Source of the DNA: Oceanospirillales bacterium
Lineage (GTDB): Bacteria; Pseudomonadota; Gammaproteobacteria; Xanthomonadales; SZUA-36
Assembly (NCBI GenBank): GCA_003233115.1
Contig: QIKV01000081.1
Location: 1-37,019, forward strand
Direction: 5' to 3'
Length of the DNA stretch: 37,019 nt
In this document: positions 1-8,398 of the stretch, in pieces
Layout of the letters: each line of letters starts with the position of its first letter
Numbering within the stretch: the first letter of the stretch is position 1
The notes under the pieces: generated by a model
What the model saw: only the letters and a program-made list of their open reading frames with translations
What the model was told of the DNA's origin: nothing
Database searches by the model: none
Made by a program: the position numbers and the translations under genes

Positions 1-2
1 GT

Positions 3-1298
3 TTGCTCCTGGGTCAATGCAGTGGCGGGCCGGATGTGCTGGATTCGGCAGCCACAGCATTGATCCAATGGCTGTTCCCCGACCTCGACCGTGTCCGCAT
101 GCCCATCATTGCAGTCACTGGTACCAATGGAAAAACGACGACCTGCCGCATGATCAGCTACATATTGCAGCAGTCCGACCACAAGCCAGGCCTGGTCTGC
201 ACGGACGGTATATTTTTGTGCGGGAAGCAAATTTCCAATACCGATGCCAGTTCGTTTTTAGGCCACGCCAGGGTGCTAACCAGCAAACTGGCAGACAGCG
301 CTGTGCTGGAGACGCACCACCGGGGTATCGCGGTCCGTGGCTTTGCTTTTGACAAGTGCGATATCGCAGTTTGCCTCAACGTATCCGGGGACCATTTGGC
401 CGAGGGTGAAATCGAATCGGTTGAACAAATGGCCAGGATCAAACGTGCCGTGGTGGAGAGAGCCAGTTACGCAGCAGTGTTAAACGCGGATGACCCCCAC
501 TGCAGGGCCATGTTAGTTCATGTGGCCGCGCAGCGGTGCTGCCTGGTATCCCTGCACTCCAGTGTGCAGCAACTACGCGAACTGGCTGCCGGCGACCGCG
601 CTTGTTTTTGCGTACTCGAGAACGAGGCGGGCCGGGAGTGGCTGATAGTCTACGATCAAAGCGAGCGTATCGCGCTGATGAGAGTGGATCAGATTCCAGC
701 AACTTTCTCCGGCACAGCACGATTCAATATTAGTAACGTCATGCACGCTGCCGCTGCCACTTTCCTTGTCGGCACCGGCATCGACCTTATCCGGGCAGCC
801 CTGCGCAAGTTCAGCGCGGGTCCGGCATTGACACCTGGGCGCATGAATGTATTTGATGGCCTGCCATTTCGGATCATCGTCGATTTTGCCCACAATGCAG
901 ATGGTATGAGAAAGGTCTGCGAATTCGTTGACCGGCAACAAGTCAGTGGCCACAAGCTGATTGCCTTTTCCGGTGCTGACAACCGTCCCGAGGCGGCCAA
1001 CAGGCGCTCGGCCCAGGCCGTGGCCGGACACTTTGATTTCTATTTCTGCAAGGACTATGACCGAATTCCAACCCCGAAACGCAAGCTTGTCGGGCCGTTT
1101 ATGCAGCAGGCCCTGATCGAAGCAGGCGTAGCGGAGGAACACACCATGGTTTTAACTTTTGGCAGGGACGTTATTCTCAGAATCCTCGACGCCTGTAAGC
1201 CCGGTGATCTGTTGATCCTGCTGGTGGGCCATGTCGAGAAAAACACGGTACCGGGATATATCGAGGAATACACCAGGCGTTGCCCCCCAGTGCGCTAG
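3..1298 (+). CDS. Mur ligase domain protein, C-terminal half of a cyanophycin-synthetase-like enzyme (partial at left edge)
   Basis: The visible 431 residues form an ATP-dependent Mur-ligase module. The P-loop GTNGKTT is at about residues 40-46, the LNADDP motif of the central domain follows near residue 160, and VDFAHNADG of the C-terminal domain is near residue 293. The segment before the P-loop (DSAATALIQWLFP) and the stretch RGIAVRGFAFDKCDIAV resemble the C-terminal half of cyanophycin synthetase (CphA), which follows an ATP-grasp half. The frame is open to the window edge, so the true start and any ATP-grasp half lie outside; the TTG at 3 is only the first codon seen. These enzymes join amino acids through acyl-phosphate chemistry. 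The AblB-like acetyltransferase 35 bp downstream suggests an amino-acid or short-peptide substrate rather than cell-wall synthesis. A true CphA, a CphA-like ligase for a small metabolite, or a stand-alone Mur ligase all remain possible. Confidence 0.75.
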   Translation: MLLGQCSGGPDVLDSAATALIQWLFPDLDRVRMPIIAVTGTNGKTTTCRMISYILQQSDHKPGLVCTDGIFLCGKQISNTDASSFLGHARVLTSKLADSAVLETHHRGIAVRGFAFDKCDIAVCLNVSGDHLAEGEIESVEQMARIKRAVVERASYAAVLNADDPHCRAMLVHVAAQRCCLVSLHSSVQQLRELAAGDRACFCVLENEAGREWLIVYDQSERIALMRVDQIPATFSGTARFNISNVMHAAAATFLVGTGIDLIRAALRKFSAGPALTPGRMNVFDGLPFRIIVDFAHNADGMRKVCEFVDRQQVSGHKLIAFSGADNRPEAANRRSAQAVAGHFDFYFCKDYDRIPTPKRKLVGPFMQQALIEAGVAEEHTMVLTFGRDVILRILDACKPGDLLILLVGHVEKNTVPGYIEEYTRRCPPVR

Positions 1299-1333
1299 AA
1301 TGGCTAGTCTTCAGTGCGTGAACCGAGTGTATC

Positions 1334-2359
1334 TTGCAAGAAACTGCCTATTCAGCTTTTGGCTCTACCCAGCCAATACATGACCCTGACGGAGAACGCA
1401 TCCGCTGGTTTTGTCCCTGGCTGATTTCAGGACGAAACGTGCTCTTGCGGTTGCTCAATAAATTGGCCGCTTGCGCGGGCCGGGTTGGTGTTTCCCGTGT
1501 TACTGTGCGAATCGTGTCGGCTGGCCGGTTGCCGCCGGGCTGTGAAGAATTACTCACGGACAGGGGTTTCAGGGTTGAGGCCAGCATCGCACTGAGCGGA
1601 CCCCGTAAGTTGTTTATCAGCTACATCGGGAAATGCACAGCACGCCGGTGTGCGGATGTTACCGATATTCGCCAGGAGAAATTGGTACTGGACGGCATCC
1701 TGGCCCAGGCGAAAAAAAGCCCCGCGGCAATTGCGGCTGAATTTGACCGATTGAATGATTTTGGGGTCGAAGTAGCTACTCAGGACAACCTCAGCACAGT
1801 GGATTGTGCGCACCTGGTCTGCCTGCACAGGAAAACCTTCCCGACCTTCCCTTACGACTTCAGGAAAAAACTTGGAATGATGCTGCGCATTCCCGAGAAA
1901 TACCCGATGATCATCGTGAGATCACTGCTCAACAGGCAAATCTGTGCATTCAGTAACCTGGAACTGAATACCGTGAAACTGGATGATGGCACCCTATTGT
2001 CCCTGGCGGAATATGACAACACGATGCGTGTAACGTCCGGCCCGCAGCATGGCGTCGTACACGGCCTGGGTGGGATTCTTCGCCTGCAACTGGCGCTACT
2101 GGCAGTTCACAACGAAGTGGATTTATGCCACGCAGAAAGTCGCGCGGGGCTGGCAGCCATTAACAGAAATTCACACCAACTGGGTATGCAATTCGGTGGC
2201 ACGCTTGAAAAACACCTGCTGATCTCAGGTCAGAATGACATCAATTACCAGACACCTACCCGTTTCGAAACGATGAATGTCTGGTATCTCAACCGGGAAC
2301 ACCTGCTGGAACTCGCGGCTGAACTCGACGCAGGGATGAAAAGTGCCATTCCGGGTTAG
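1334..2359 (+). CDS. GNAT-type acetyltransferase related to beta-lysine N6-acetyltransferase (AblB-like)
   Basis: This 341-residue protein has an unassigned N-terminal half of about 160 residues and a C-terminal half that resembles AblB. The features recalled from AblB are a FPTFPYDF segment near residue 172 (compare TYPFP), an ELN-x-x-LAEY-like strand, an AINRNSHQLGMQFGGTL segment and the terminal motif FETMNVWYL. AblB acetylates beta-lysine to make the osmolyte N-epsilon-acetyl-beta-lysine. No lysine 2,3-aminomutase (AblA) is visible, and the usual acetyl-CoA loop is poorly conserved to the eye, so the substrate is unknown. The start is a TTG at 1334, 35 bp after the Mur ligase, because no in-frame ATG lies close by and the ribosome site is weak. 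Same-strand proximity supports co-transcription with the ligase. Confidence 0.6.
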   Translation: MQETAYSAFGSTQPIHDPDGERIRWFCPWLISGRNVLLRLLNKLAACAGRVGVSRVTVRIVSAGRLPPGCEELLTDRGFRVEASIALSGPRKLFISYIGKCTARRCADVTDIRQEKLVLDGILAQAKKSPAAIAAEFDRLNDFGVEVATQDNLSTVDCAHLVCLHRKTFPTFPYDFRKKLGMMLRIPEKYPMIIVRSLLNRQICAFSNLELNTVKLDDGTLLSLAEYDNTMRVTSGPQHGVVHGLGGILRLQLALLAVHNEVDLCHAESRAGLAAINRNSHQLGMQFGGTLEKHLLISGQNDINYQTPTRFETMNVWYLNREHLLELAAELDAGMKSAIPG

Positions 2360-2389
2360 CTGCTTGCGTAGCGGTGAGGCGGACAGGGC

Positions 2390-3217
2390 TCAGGCGGGTG
2401 CCTGGGTATCGCTGATCACAACCCGCTCCATACGCCTGAGCGCTGGCAAGTAGTCGTTGACGGGTACGTGAAGTACTGATCGATTATCCCAGAATGCAAT
2501 GGAATTCTGCCGCCATTTAAATCGACAGACATATTTATCCTGAACCATATGATCACAGAGTGAATTCAATAAGTCCTTCGACTCTGGTTTGCTCAATCCA
2601 TTAATTTTACTTGTGAAAATACGGTTTAAGAAAATTAGTTTTCGCCTGGTTACGGGATGCGTCCGTACCAGGGGGTGAACGACATCCGGGTTTTTGTTGA
2701 TGGCATCCTGCAACCTCTCCCGGCCACCCGGCTCGGCGAGACTGTCCCTGAATCCAAATGCAAAACTGTGTGTCGCGGTCATCCCTTCAAGTGATTTTTT
2801 AAGCGCTTCGGGTAAGTCTTCATAAGCGGCGGCCAGGCTGGAGAACAGGGTATCACCACCGGTATCCGGCACAATTCTCCCGACCAGAATACCACCCATG
2901 GGAGGTATGGGCCTGCATGACATATCCGTATGCCACTCATCGATCTTCGAGGGGTTTTCAGCATCATTTTTAAGAATCGTAATCTCGCGGTGCCCATCAA
3001 TGCTGGGATATGATGGATGACTCTGCAACGTGCCGAACGCGAGCCCGAAATCCCTGTGATTTTTGTGACTGATAACCTGATCCCTGAAGAACAGGACGTG
3101 GTTTTCCGCCAAAGCTTTACTCAGCTCCCTTTTATCCGTTTCCTGCAGCGGCGCAGTAAGATCCAGGTTTTCAACGGTGGCCCCGAGTATGGCATTTTCT
3201 TTCTTGATCGTAAGCAT
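2390..3217 (-). CDS. TauD/TfdA-family Fe(II)/2-oxoglutarate-dependent dioxygenase
   Basis: The protein has 275 residues, the usual size for the taurine dioxygenase family. The iron-binding facial triad is visible as H96-x-D98 in EWHTDMS and the distal H250 in NRSVLHVPVNDY. Arg262 or Arg265 in the ending RRMERVVIS would bind the 2-oxoglutarate carboxylate. Such enzymes hydroxylate or cleave taurine, alkylsulfates, aryloxy-alkanoates or amino-acid-derived metabolites. No taurine ABC transporter (tauABC) is nearby, so taurine use is not supported. The gene is convergent with the AblB-like gene, with 30 bp between the stops. Its product could tailor whatever the ligase and acetyltransferase make, but that is inference. 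The start ATG at 3217 fits the family N-terminus. Confidence 0.85.
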   Translation of the reverse strand: MLTIKKENAILGATVENLDLTAPLQETDKRELSKALAENHVLFFRDQVISHKNHRDFGLAFGTLQSHPSYPSIDGHREITILKNDAENPSKIDEWHTDMSCRPIPPMGGILVGRIVPDTGGDTLFSSLAAAYEDLPEALKKSLEGMTATHSFAFGFRDSLAEPGGRERLQDAINKNPDVVHPLVRTHPVTRRKLIFLNRIFTSKINGLSKPESKDLLNSLCDHMVQDKYVCRFKWRQNSIAFWDNRSVLHVPVNDYLPALRRMERVVISDTQAPA

Positions 3218-3518
3218 ATTAAAATACCGGATTGGGTAAATATTTTTAAAGTATTGTGCGTGAATGACAAATAACCCATGGACGCAGCCCGTGTGGCTGT
3301 TTACCTTAACCCGAACATTTCACCAAAACGGACGACAAAATGAAATATATATTATTTAATCAGGGAATTAAATGCATTTTGGCTTATTGCCGCTGGTTAC
3401 GGTTTGTCCTGTCCGGTTTTGCCCAGCATCTGGCTTCACATTTCAGCCGCTACAGCGCAAATCCCGGATCCCCGATGAAATGTTCGGGCTAACCGGGCGG
3501 TCAGGTGATGATTCTTGC
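3218..3518. other. Divergent intergenic region between tauD-like and hydrolase genes
   Basis: This 301-bp stretch should hold promoters for both flanking genes. It contains an AT-rich block at about 3339-3362 and the dispersed repeat copy listed separately. An in-frame ATG at 3372 could extend the downstream hydrolase by 49 residues. That extension has no signal-peptide character, while the ATG at 3519 is preceded by AGGTGA and starts a clear Sec signal, so I treat 3372-3518 as non-coding. No confident -35/-10 pair was identified. Confidence 0.5.
3306..3338 (+). repeat. Dispersed repeat, copy 1
   Basis: About 33 bp beginning TTAACCCGAACA closely match the segment at 15992-16024, with five mismatches by eye. 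The shared core includes TTCACCAA, then CGGA, then GAC. It lies in the intergenic region upstream of the hydrolase operon. It could be the end of a decayed mobile element or a short repeat family; no transposase is next to it. Confidence 0.45.
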
Positions 3519-4982
3519 ATGAATAAACTTTTCCTTTATGGGCTACTGGTTTTAACGCCACTGCCGACCCCGTCCATGGCGTTGCCGGATGCGAACCAGA
3601 TAGCGTTCAGCAACTGTGTGCTCACCCTGCCCGGCACGAGTTTTACCGCCGATGCCCGCTGTGGCTCCCTTGCTGTCCCGGAAAACCCGGCAGACCCCGA
3701 TGGCCGCAAAATTACCCTGAACATTGCTCTGGCGCCGGCGACCGGCAGCACCACTGAACCGGACCCGGTGTTCTTTTTTGCCGGTGGACCAGGTCAGGCC
3801 GCTACTGAGACCTGGGTCATGCTACGGCCCACGTTGAGGCAGATACGTAAGACCCGGGATATCGTCATGATTGACCAGCGCGGTACCGGCAAGTCCAACA
3901 AGCTGGCCTGCCCGTCCGGAACCGAAGACGACCTGAACCAGGCCATCGACCTGGACCTGATTCGTCGTGAAACCGAGAAATGCCTGGCTGAACTTGATGG
4001 TGACCCACGGTTTTACACAACAACCATTGCCATGGGGGACTACAACCGTGTCCGCGAGGCCATGGGTTACGACCTGATTAACCTCATGGGTGTTTCCTAT
4101 GGCACCCGCGCAGCCCAGGTATACCTGCGGGAGTTTCCTGAAACCGTGCGCACGGTGACCCTTGACAGTGTGGTTCCGATGCAACTGGCGCTGGGGCAGG
4201 AACATGCACCGATGCTGGATCAAAGTGTCGCAGCGGTGTTTGCAGACTGTGCCCGTGACAAAACCTGCAACACGCTGTACCCGCGCCACGTTGACGAATT
4301 AAACGCCTTGTTCATGCAGTTACGCGATGAACCCCGCGAAATTACCATGATCAACCCGGTCAACGGCAAACCACAAGCTGTACGCCTGACGGCGGATACG
4401 CTGGCGGTTGCCATCCGCTTTCTCAGTTACGCCAGTGAAACCCAGGCACTGATTCCGTTGCTGGTACACGAGGCACTGACCACCGGTGACCTGTCAAGAC
4501 TGGCCAGCCAGGCCGTGCTGGTGATGTCCGGACTGAACGAGATGCTGGCGCGGGGCATGGAACTTTCCGTGCTGTGCAGCGAAGACTACCCCTTTATAAA
4601 TTTTCAGGCAGATTACAGCGACACGCTGATGGGGAATCTGTTTCTGCAGATCATCGCTTTACAATGCAAGGTCTGGCCACATGGCAAAGTGCCCCCAGGC
4701 TTCCACGACCCGGTAATATCTGCAATCCCGGTTTTGCTGATGTCAGGTGAGCGCGACCCGGTGACACCGCCCCGCTATGCAGCACAGGCAGCGAAGACAT
4801 TTTCCAACAGCCTGAACCTGGTGGCCCGTGGCCAGGCACATTCGGTCATGAAGATTGTCTGTCTGCGCGATATAACGACCGCGTTTATTGACAGGGGCAG
4901 CGTTGCAGGCCTTGATACCCGCTGTGTGGAAAAAATCCGGCCGGCACCCTTTTTTACCAGCCTGCTCGGACCTGACCCATGA
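3519..4982 (+). CDS. Exported alpha/beta hydrolase, TAP-like (proline-iminopeptidase/tripeptidyl-aminopeptidase type)
   Basis: The chosen start gives a 487-residue precursor with a Sec signal peptide (MNKLFLYGLLVLTPLPTPSMA). It is preceded by AGGTGA at 3502-3507. The core shows the oxyanion-hole motif FFFAGGPGQ near residue 87, DQRGTGKS near 119, the nucleophile elbow GVSYGTR with Ser193, and near the end the acid in SGERDPVTP and the histidine in GQAHS. The C-terminal part corresponds to the TAP-like domain. Members cleave short peptides or esters from the N-terminus and are usually periplasmic or secreted. The stop overlaps the natA start (ATGA at 4979), so it is probably translated together with the ABC exporter. 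The natural substrate is unknown. Confidence 0.85.
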   Translation: MNKLFLYGLLVLTPLPTPSMALPDANQIAFSNCVLTLPGTSFTADARCGSLAVPENPADPDGRKITLNIALAPATGSTTEPDPVFFFAGGPGQAATETWVMLRPTLRQIRKTRDIVMIDQRGTGKSNKLACPSGTEDDLNQAIDLDLIRRETEKCLAELDGDPRFYTTTIAMGDYNRVREAMGYDLINLMGVSYGTRAAQVYLREFPETVRTVTLDSVVPMQLALGQEHAPMLDQSVAAVFADCARDKTCNTLYPRHVDELNALFMQLRDEPREITMINPVNGKPQAVRLTADTLAVAIRFLSYASETQALIPLLVHEALTTGDLSRLASQAVLVMSGLNEMLARGMELSVLCSEDYPFINFQADYSDTLMGNLFLQIIALQCKVWPHGKVPPGFHDPVISAIPVLLMSGERDPVTPPRYAAQAAKTFSNSLNLVARGQAHSVMKIVCLRDITTAFIDRGSVAGLDTRCVEKIRPAPFFTSLLGPDP

Positions 4983-5713
4983 TTAAAGTCACCAACCTGC
5001 ATAAGTCCTTCGGCGATGTCAAAGCCGTCAGGGGCATTTCATTCGAGGTCCGTGATGGCGAGATTACCGGCTTACTGGGACCCAACGGGGCCGGCAAAAC
5101 GACCACCTTGCGTATGCTGTACTCGTTGCTGCCACCGGACCAGGGTGAAATACGTATCGACGGCCTGGACCCAGGCAAAGACGCCATGGCCATCAAGCGC
5201 ACACTGGGCGTGGTACCCGATAGCCGGGGTCTGTACACACGCATGACGGCTCGCGAGAATATCGCTTATTTCGGCACCCTGCACGGTTTGTCGCACAGCC
5301 AAATTGATACCCGCATCGAAGCATTGGTGAGGACTCTGGATATGGCCGACTTCATTGAACGGCGCACCGGGGGCTTTTCACAGGGGCAGCGCGTCAAGGT
5401 GGCCATTGCACGCGCCATGGTACATAAGCCACAGACCGTAATACTGGACGAACCCAGTAACGGGCTTGACGTGATGAGTACCCGTGCGTTGCGACGCTAC
5501 ATCCTGGGACTGAAGGCAACCGGGCATTCGGTGGTACTGTCTACCCATATCATGCAGGAGGTCGCGGCATTGTGTGACCGGATCATCATCATCTCCAAGG
5601 GTGAAATTGCTGCAGACGGGACAGCGCAAGAGTTATTGGAACAAAGTAACTGCGACTCGCTCGAAGATGCGTTCGTCTACCTGATTGGCACAGAAGAAGG
5701 ACTGCAGGCATGA
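4979..5713 (+). CDS. natA: ABC transporter ATP-binding protein, NatA-type
   Basis: This 244-residue ATPase has all the canonical motifs: Walker A GPNGAGKT at 34-41, the signature FSQGQRVKVAIARA from about 133, Walker B VILDEPS at 154-160 with the catalytic Glu, and the switch histidine H190 in LSTHIM. The arrangement and the partner permease match NatA of the NatAB exporter family, which was first described as a Na+ extrusion pump; many relatives export other substrates. The start overlaps the hydrolase stop and the stop overlaps the permease start (ATGA at 5710), so it sits inside an operon. Transport of sodium specifically is not proven by the sequence. Confidence 0.85.
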   Translation: MIKVTNLHKSFGDVKAVRGISFEVRDGEITGLLGPNGAGKTTTLRMLYSLLPPDQGEIRIDGLDPGKDAMAIKRTLGVVPDSRGLYTRMTARENIAYFGTLHGLSHSQIDTRIEALVRTLDMADFIERRTGGFSQGQRVKVAIARAMVHKPQTVILDEPSNGLDVMSTRALRRYILGLKATGHSVVLSTHIMQEVAALCDRIIIISKGEIAADGTAQELLEQSNCDSLEDAFVYLIGTEEGLQA

Positions 5714-6885
5714 GCGGCTTTGCAACGATTTTCAAGAAGGAGATTCGCGAAAACCTGCGTGACCGGCGCTCGCTGTTCAATTCAGTACTGTTGGGGCCCA
5801 TCCTGTTTCCAATCCTGTTTATCGGGTTGGGCTATTTCGCTGCCAGCAAACAGCAGGAGCGCGCAGAACAGGTGTTGGAAGTACCGGTGGTGGGCGCGCA
5901 ACACGCGCCCAACCTGGTCACTTACCTGGAGCAACAGGGTGTGGTGGTCCAGGCGGCGCCGGAAGACCCCGAAAGCCTGGTCAGGTCCCAGCAGGTGCCG
6001 GTCATTATTCGTATCCCTGAACAGTTTCCACAACAATGGAAAACCGGTAAGCCCGCCGTGGTAGAAATCATCGCCGACCCTTCAAGGCGCGAATCCGAGA
6101 CACCCATGCGGAGGGTCAGGAACTTATTGCTGGCCTACGGCGCACAGATCGGGCAACTGCGGTTGCAGCTACGGGGTGTTGCACCGTCTATCCGGACCGC
6201 CATCATGATAAAGGATGTCGATTTATCCACGCCGCAAAGCCGCGGTATGCTGGTGATGATAATGCTGCCCTATGTATTGATGATCACCGCGTTTACCGGC
6301 GGCATGCATCTGGCCATTGACTCAACAGCGGGCGAGAAAGAGCGAAAGTCGCTGGAGCCCCTGCTGATCAACCCGGTACCGCGCTGGCAGATCATGCTGG
6401 GGAAAATGTCAGCGACAGCGACCTTTGCTTTTGCGTCGCTGTCATTGACCCTGCTGTCATTCCGTTTTGCCTTCCCGCTCCTGCCAACCGGCGCCCTTGG
6501 CGTAGACCTGAACCTGAGCGCCATGGCGGTAGGCAGAATTCTCCTGGCGGTCGCACCTGTGGTTGTATTGGCGGCAGCCTTGCTGACGACACTGGCCGCG
6601 CTGGCGAAAAGCCTGCGCGAAGCACAGTCTTATATGGGGCTGGTATTCATGATCCCGATCATTCCGAGCATCATCTTTATGGTTAACCCCGTTACACCCG
6701 TGACCTGGATGATGTCCATTCCGATGTTTTCCCAAAATCTTCTGATTGGTGAGATTGTTCGCGGCGAGTCCGTGCCACTGCTGTGGCTACTGGTGTCTGC
6801 GGGCAGCACGCTGCTGATCGGACTGGCATTCGTGGCAGTTGCCGCCACCTTGTTCAATCGCCCCAGAATCGTTTTTTCCTCTTAA
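5710..6885 (+). CDS. natB: ABC-2-type permease, NatB-like
   Basis: The 391-residue membrane protein has one N-terminal helix (about residues 24-46), a large extracytoplasmic domain of about 140 residues, and then a block of about five C-terminal helices starting near residue 178. The cytoplasmic sequence STAGEKERKSLEPLL just after the second helix is a hallmark of NatB/ABC-2 permeases with large outer loops. It pairs with the ATPase encoded immediately upstream through an ATGA overlap. A peroxiredoxin gene follows after 14 bp on the same strand. The substrate is unknown; sodium or a hydrophobic compound would fit the family. Confidence 0.83.
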   Translation: MSGFATIFKKEIRENLRDRRSLFNSVLLGPILFPILFIGLGYFAASKQQERAEQVLEVPVVGAQHAPNLVTYLEQQGVVVQAAPEDPESLVRSQQVPVIIRIPEQFPQQWKTGKPAVVEIIADPSRRESETPMRRVRNLLLAYGAQIGQLRLQLRGVAPSIRTAIMIKDVDLSTPQSRGMLVMIMLPYVLMITAFTGGMHLAIDSTAGEKERKSLEPLLINPVPRWQIMLGKMSATATFAFASLSLTLLSFRFAFPLLPTGALGVDLNLSAMAVGRILLAVAPVVVLAAALLTTLAALAKSLREAQSYMGLVFMIPIIPSIIFMVNPVTPVTWMMSIPMFSQNLLIGEIVRGESVPLLWLLVSAGSTLLIGLAFVAVAATLFNRPRIVFSS

Positions 6886-6899
6886 AAGAGTACCCAAGC

Positions 6900-7427
6900 A
6901 TGAAAAATATCCTCCTTATTCTACTCACCGCACTTTTGTCTGCCCCGGTATTTGCAGGGGAACCTCCTGCCGTCGGTTCTGCTGCACCAACATTCAAGCT
7001 ACAGGATCAGAATGGCGAGTGGCATTCACTGCAAGACTATCGCGGTCAGTGGCTGGCCATTTATTTCTACCCCAAAGACGGCACACCGGGTTGTACCACC
7101 GAAGCCTGCAACTTCCGCGACAATATTTATGCGTTTAAAGCCATTGGTGCCGCAGTCGTCGGCATCAGTGTTGACGACGTGGATTCCCACCGGGAGTTTT
7201 CTGACAAGTACAAACTACCCTTTACCATCCTGGCCGATGAAGCGGGCAACGTCTCCAGAGCCTACGGTGTGCTGCGTGATTTCAAGCTGTTGAAACTGGC
7301 AAGCCGCCAGTCATTCCTGGTCAGCCCCGCAGGTAAAATTGTCAAACATTACGACGATGTCGATCCTGACGGACACACCGATGAAGTGTTGGCAGATATC
7401 AAAGCATTCATGGCTTCAACCCTATAA
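6900..7427 (+). CDS. Exported Bcp/PrxQ-type peroxiredoxin
   Basis: The 175-residue precursor starts with a Sec signal (MKNILLILLTALLSAPVFA) that cytoplasmic Bcp lacks. The peroxidatic site is the motif PKDGTPGCTTEAC with Cys65, and Cys70 five residues later is the resolving cysteine, the E. coli Bcp arrangement. The protein would reduce hydroperoxides in the periplasm, using a thioredoxin-like donor that is not encoded here. The ATG at 6900 lies 14 bp after the natB stop, so it likely ends the hydrolase-natAB transcript. A perfect hairpin follows 20 bp downstream. Confidence 0.88.
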   Translation: MKNILLILLTALLSAPVFAGEPPAVGSAAPTFKLQDQNGEWHSLQDYRGQWLAIYFYPKDGTPGCTTEACNFRDNIYAFKAIGAAVVGISVDDVDSHREFSDKYKLPFTILADEAGNVSRAYGVLRDFKLLKLASRQSFLVSPAGKIVKHYDDVDPDGHTDEVLADIKAFMASTL

Positions 7428-7447
7428 CTCAGGATCCTAGTGTAGTG

Positions 7448-7473
7448 TCCCGGATCACGCACGCGATCCGGGA
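7448..7473 (+). terminator. Strong hairpin after the peroxiredoxin gene, probable transcript end
   Basis: A perfect 9-bp stem, TCCCGGATC with GATCCGGGA, closes an 8-nt loop. It lies 20 bp after the peroxiredoxin stop. No T-run follows, so it is an imperfect intrinsic terminator; it may act with Rho or protect the 3' end. Confidence 0.45.
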
Positions 7474-7636
7474 TAGATTCGAGTGAGATTCGAGGGCAGC
7501 CAATGCACTTAACGGCAGGAAAGCAGCAACTATTAACCGCAGTGCCTGCATGGAAACCCTTGTGTTTATTGACAAAGCGCGTATTGTATAAGGTTCAGTA
7601 TAACTAAGGGAATAGACTTACTGGAGATGTTTTGTC

Positions 7637-8278
7637 ATGGAAGACACACTCAAAGCTTACGCCGATCCTCTGGATTGGACCGAGTCAGCTCCCCAGGCTG
7701 ACGATTCTGCTATAAACCCGCAACGGGAACCACCCGCACCATCCGGACAGGATACGAGGGTGCAGGAAAGTACCAGTGAAAAAGCACTGGACCGTTGGTT
7801 TCGCGAGCAACGCGGCAACAAACGTGTTCCGAAGCGGCTTGATCTCCCGAATGAACTCCTGGTCACCAATGGTGGCCCGTTGAAAATGACGGGAAATATC
7901 ACCTTGATCGCTGAAGACGGTGCTGTAACTCACACCAATCACCTCAGCCTCTGTCGCTGCGGGGCGTCAAATAGCAAGCCCCTGTGTGACAACCAGCACC
8001 TTGAGGTTGAATTTATTGACAATGGTGCCGTGCAACAGGTCTCGGACTGGATGCCAATCAGCAGACCGCAAACCATCACGGTTACCTGTGTTAAAAATGG
8101 CCCGCTAAAATTCCGCGGCTATCTGCGCATCTACAACCAGAAAGGCCAGGAATGTATCACCATGGGTGGTGCACTCTGTCGCTGTGGAAAATCAAGCACC
8201 AAGCCTTTTTGTGACAACCGGCAAGGTGATAGCGGCTGTGCTGACCTGGCACTGAGAGCCACCGCTTCGACTGGCTGA
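7637..8278 (+). CDS. Double CDGSH iron-sulfur domain protein
   Basis: The 213-residue protein has a low-complexity charged N-terminus of about 70 residues and two CDGSH-type motifs. The first, CRCGASNSKPLCDNQH, has the expected three cysteines and one histidine that hold a [2Fe-2S] cluster. The second, CRCGKSSTKPFCDNRQ, keeps the three cysteines but has Gln where the His ligand should be; a further Cys lies a few residues on (GDSGC). A segment GGPLKMTGNITL before motif 1 and NGPLKFRGYLRI before motif 2 show an internal duplication. The likely role is electron transfer or redox sensing in the cytoplasm. The gene stands alone, with an ATG at 7637 preceded by GGAGAT. The N-terminal tail matches nothing I know. 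Confidence 0.8.
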   Translation: MEDTLKAYADPLDWTESAPQADDSAINPQREPPAPSGQDTRVQESTSEKALDRWFREQRGNKRVPKRLDLPNELLVTNGGPLKMTGNITLIAEDGAVTHTNHLSLCRCGASNSKPLCDNQHLEVEFIDNGAVQQVSDWMPISRPQTITVTCVKNGPLKFRGYLRIYNQKGQECITMGGALCRCGKSSTKPFCDNRQGDSGCADLALRATASTG

Positions 8279-8340
8279 AATCAGCCGGAACGATTGCCCT
8301 GCAGGGCCGTCGGATTGAGGAACCGGGGGACGGGTGGAAA

Positions 8341-8357
8341 CGACGAAATATTCGTCG
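8341..8357. terminator. Hairpin between convergent CDGSH and queD genes
   Basis: The arms CGACGAA and TTCGTCG are perfectly paired around a 3-nt loop. It lies between convergent genes and could serve either strand. On the minus strand the stem is followed by TTTCC, which is weakly terminator-like. Confidence 0.35.
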
Positions 8358-8398
8358 GAAAAGCTTTCAATACCGGTAACTGAATCCGTCGGCTCTCC

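Noticed and set aside
573-1142. 189-codon antisense open frame within the Mur ligase gene
   Set aside because: Shadow of the sense gene, with no family features.
3822-4289. 155-codon antisense open frame in the hydrolase gene
   Set aside because: Opposite a gene with clear catalytic motifs; no ribosome site or domain.
7569-7592. Perfect TTGACA before the CDGSH gene as a sigma-70 -35 box
   Set aside because: The nearest TATAAG lies only 12 bp away and no good -10 box occurs at 16-18 bp.
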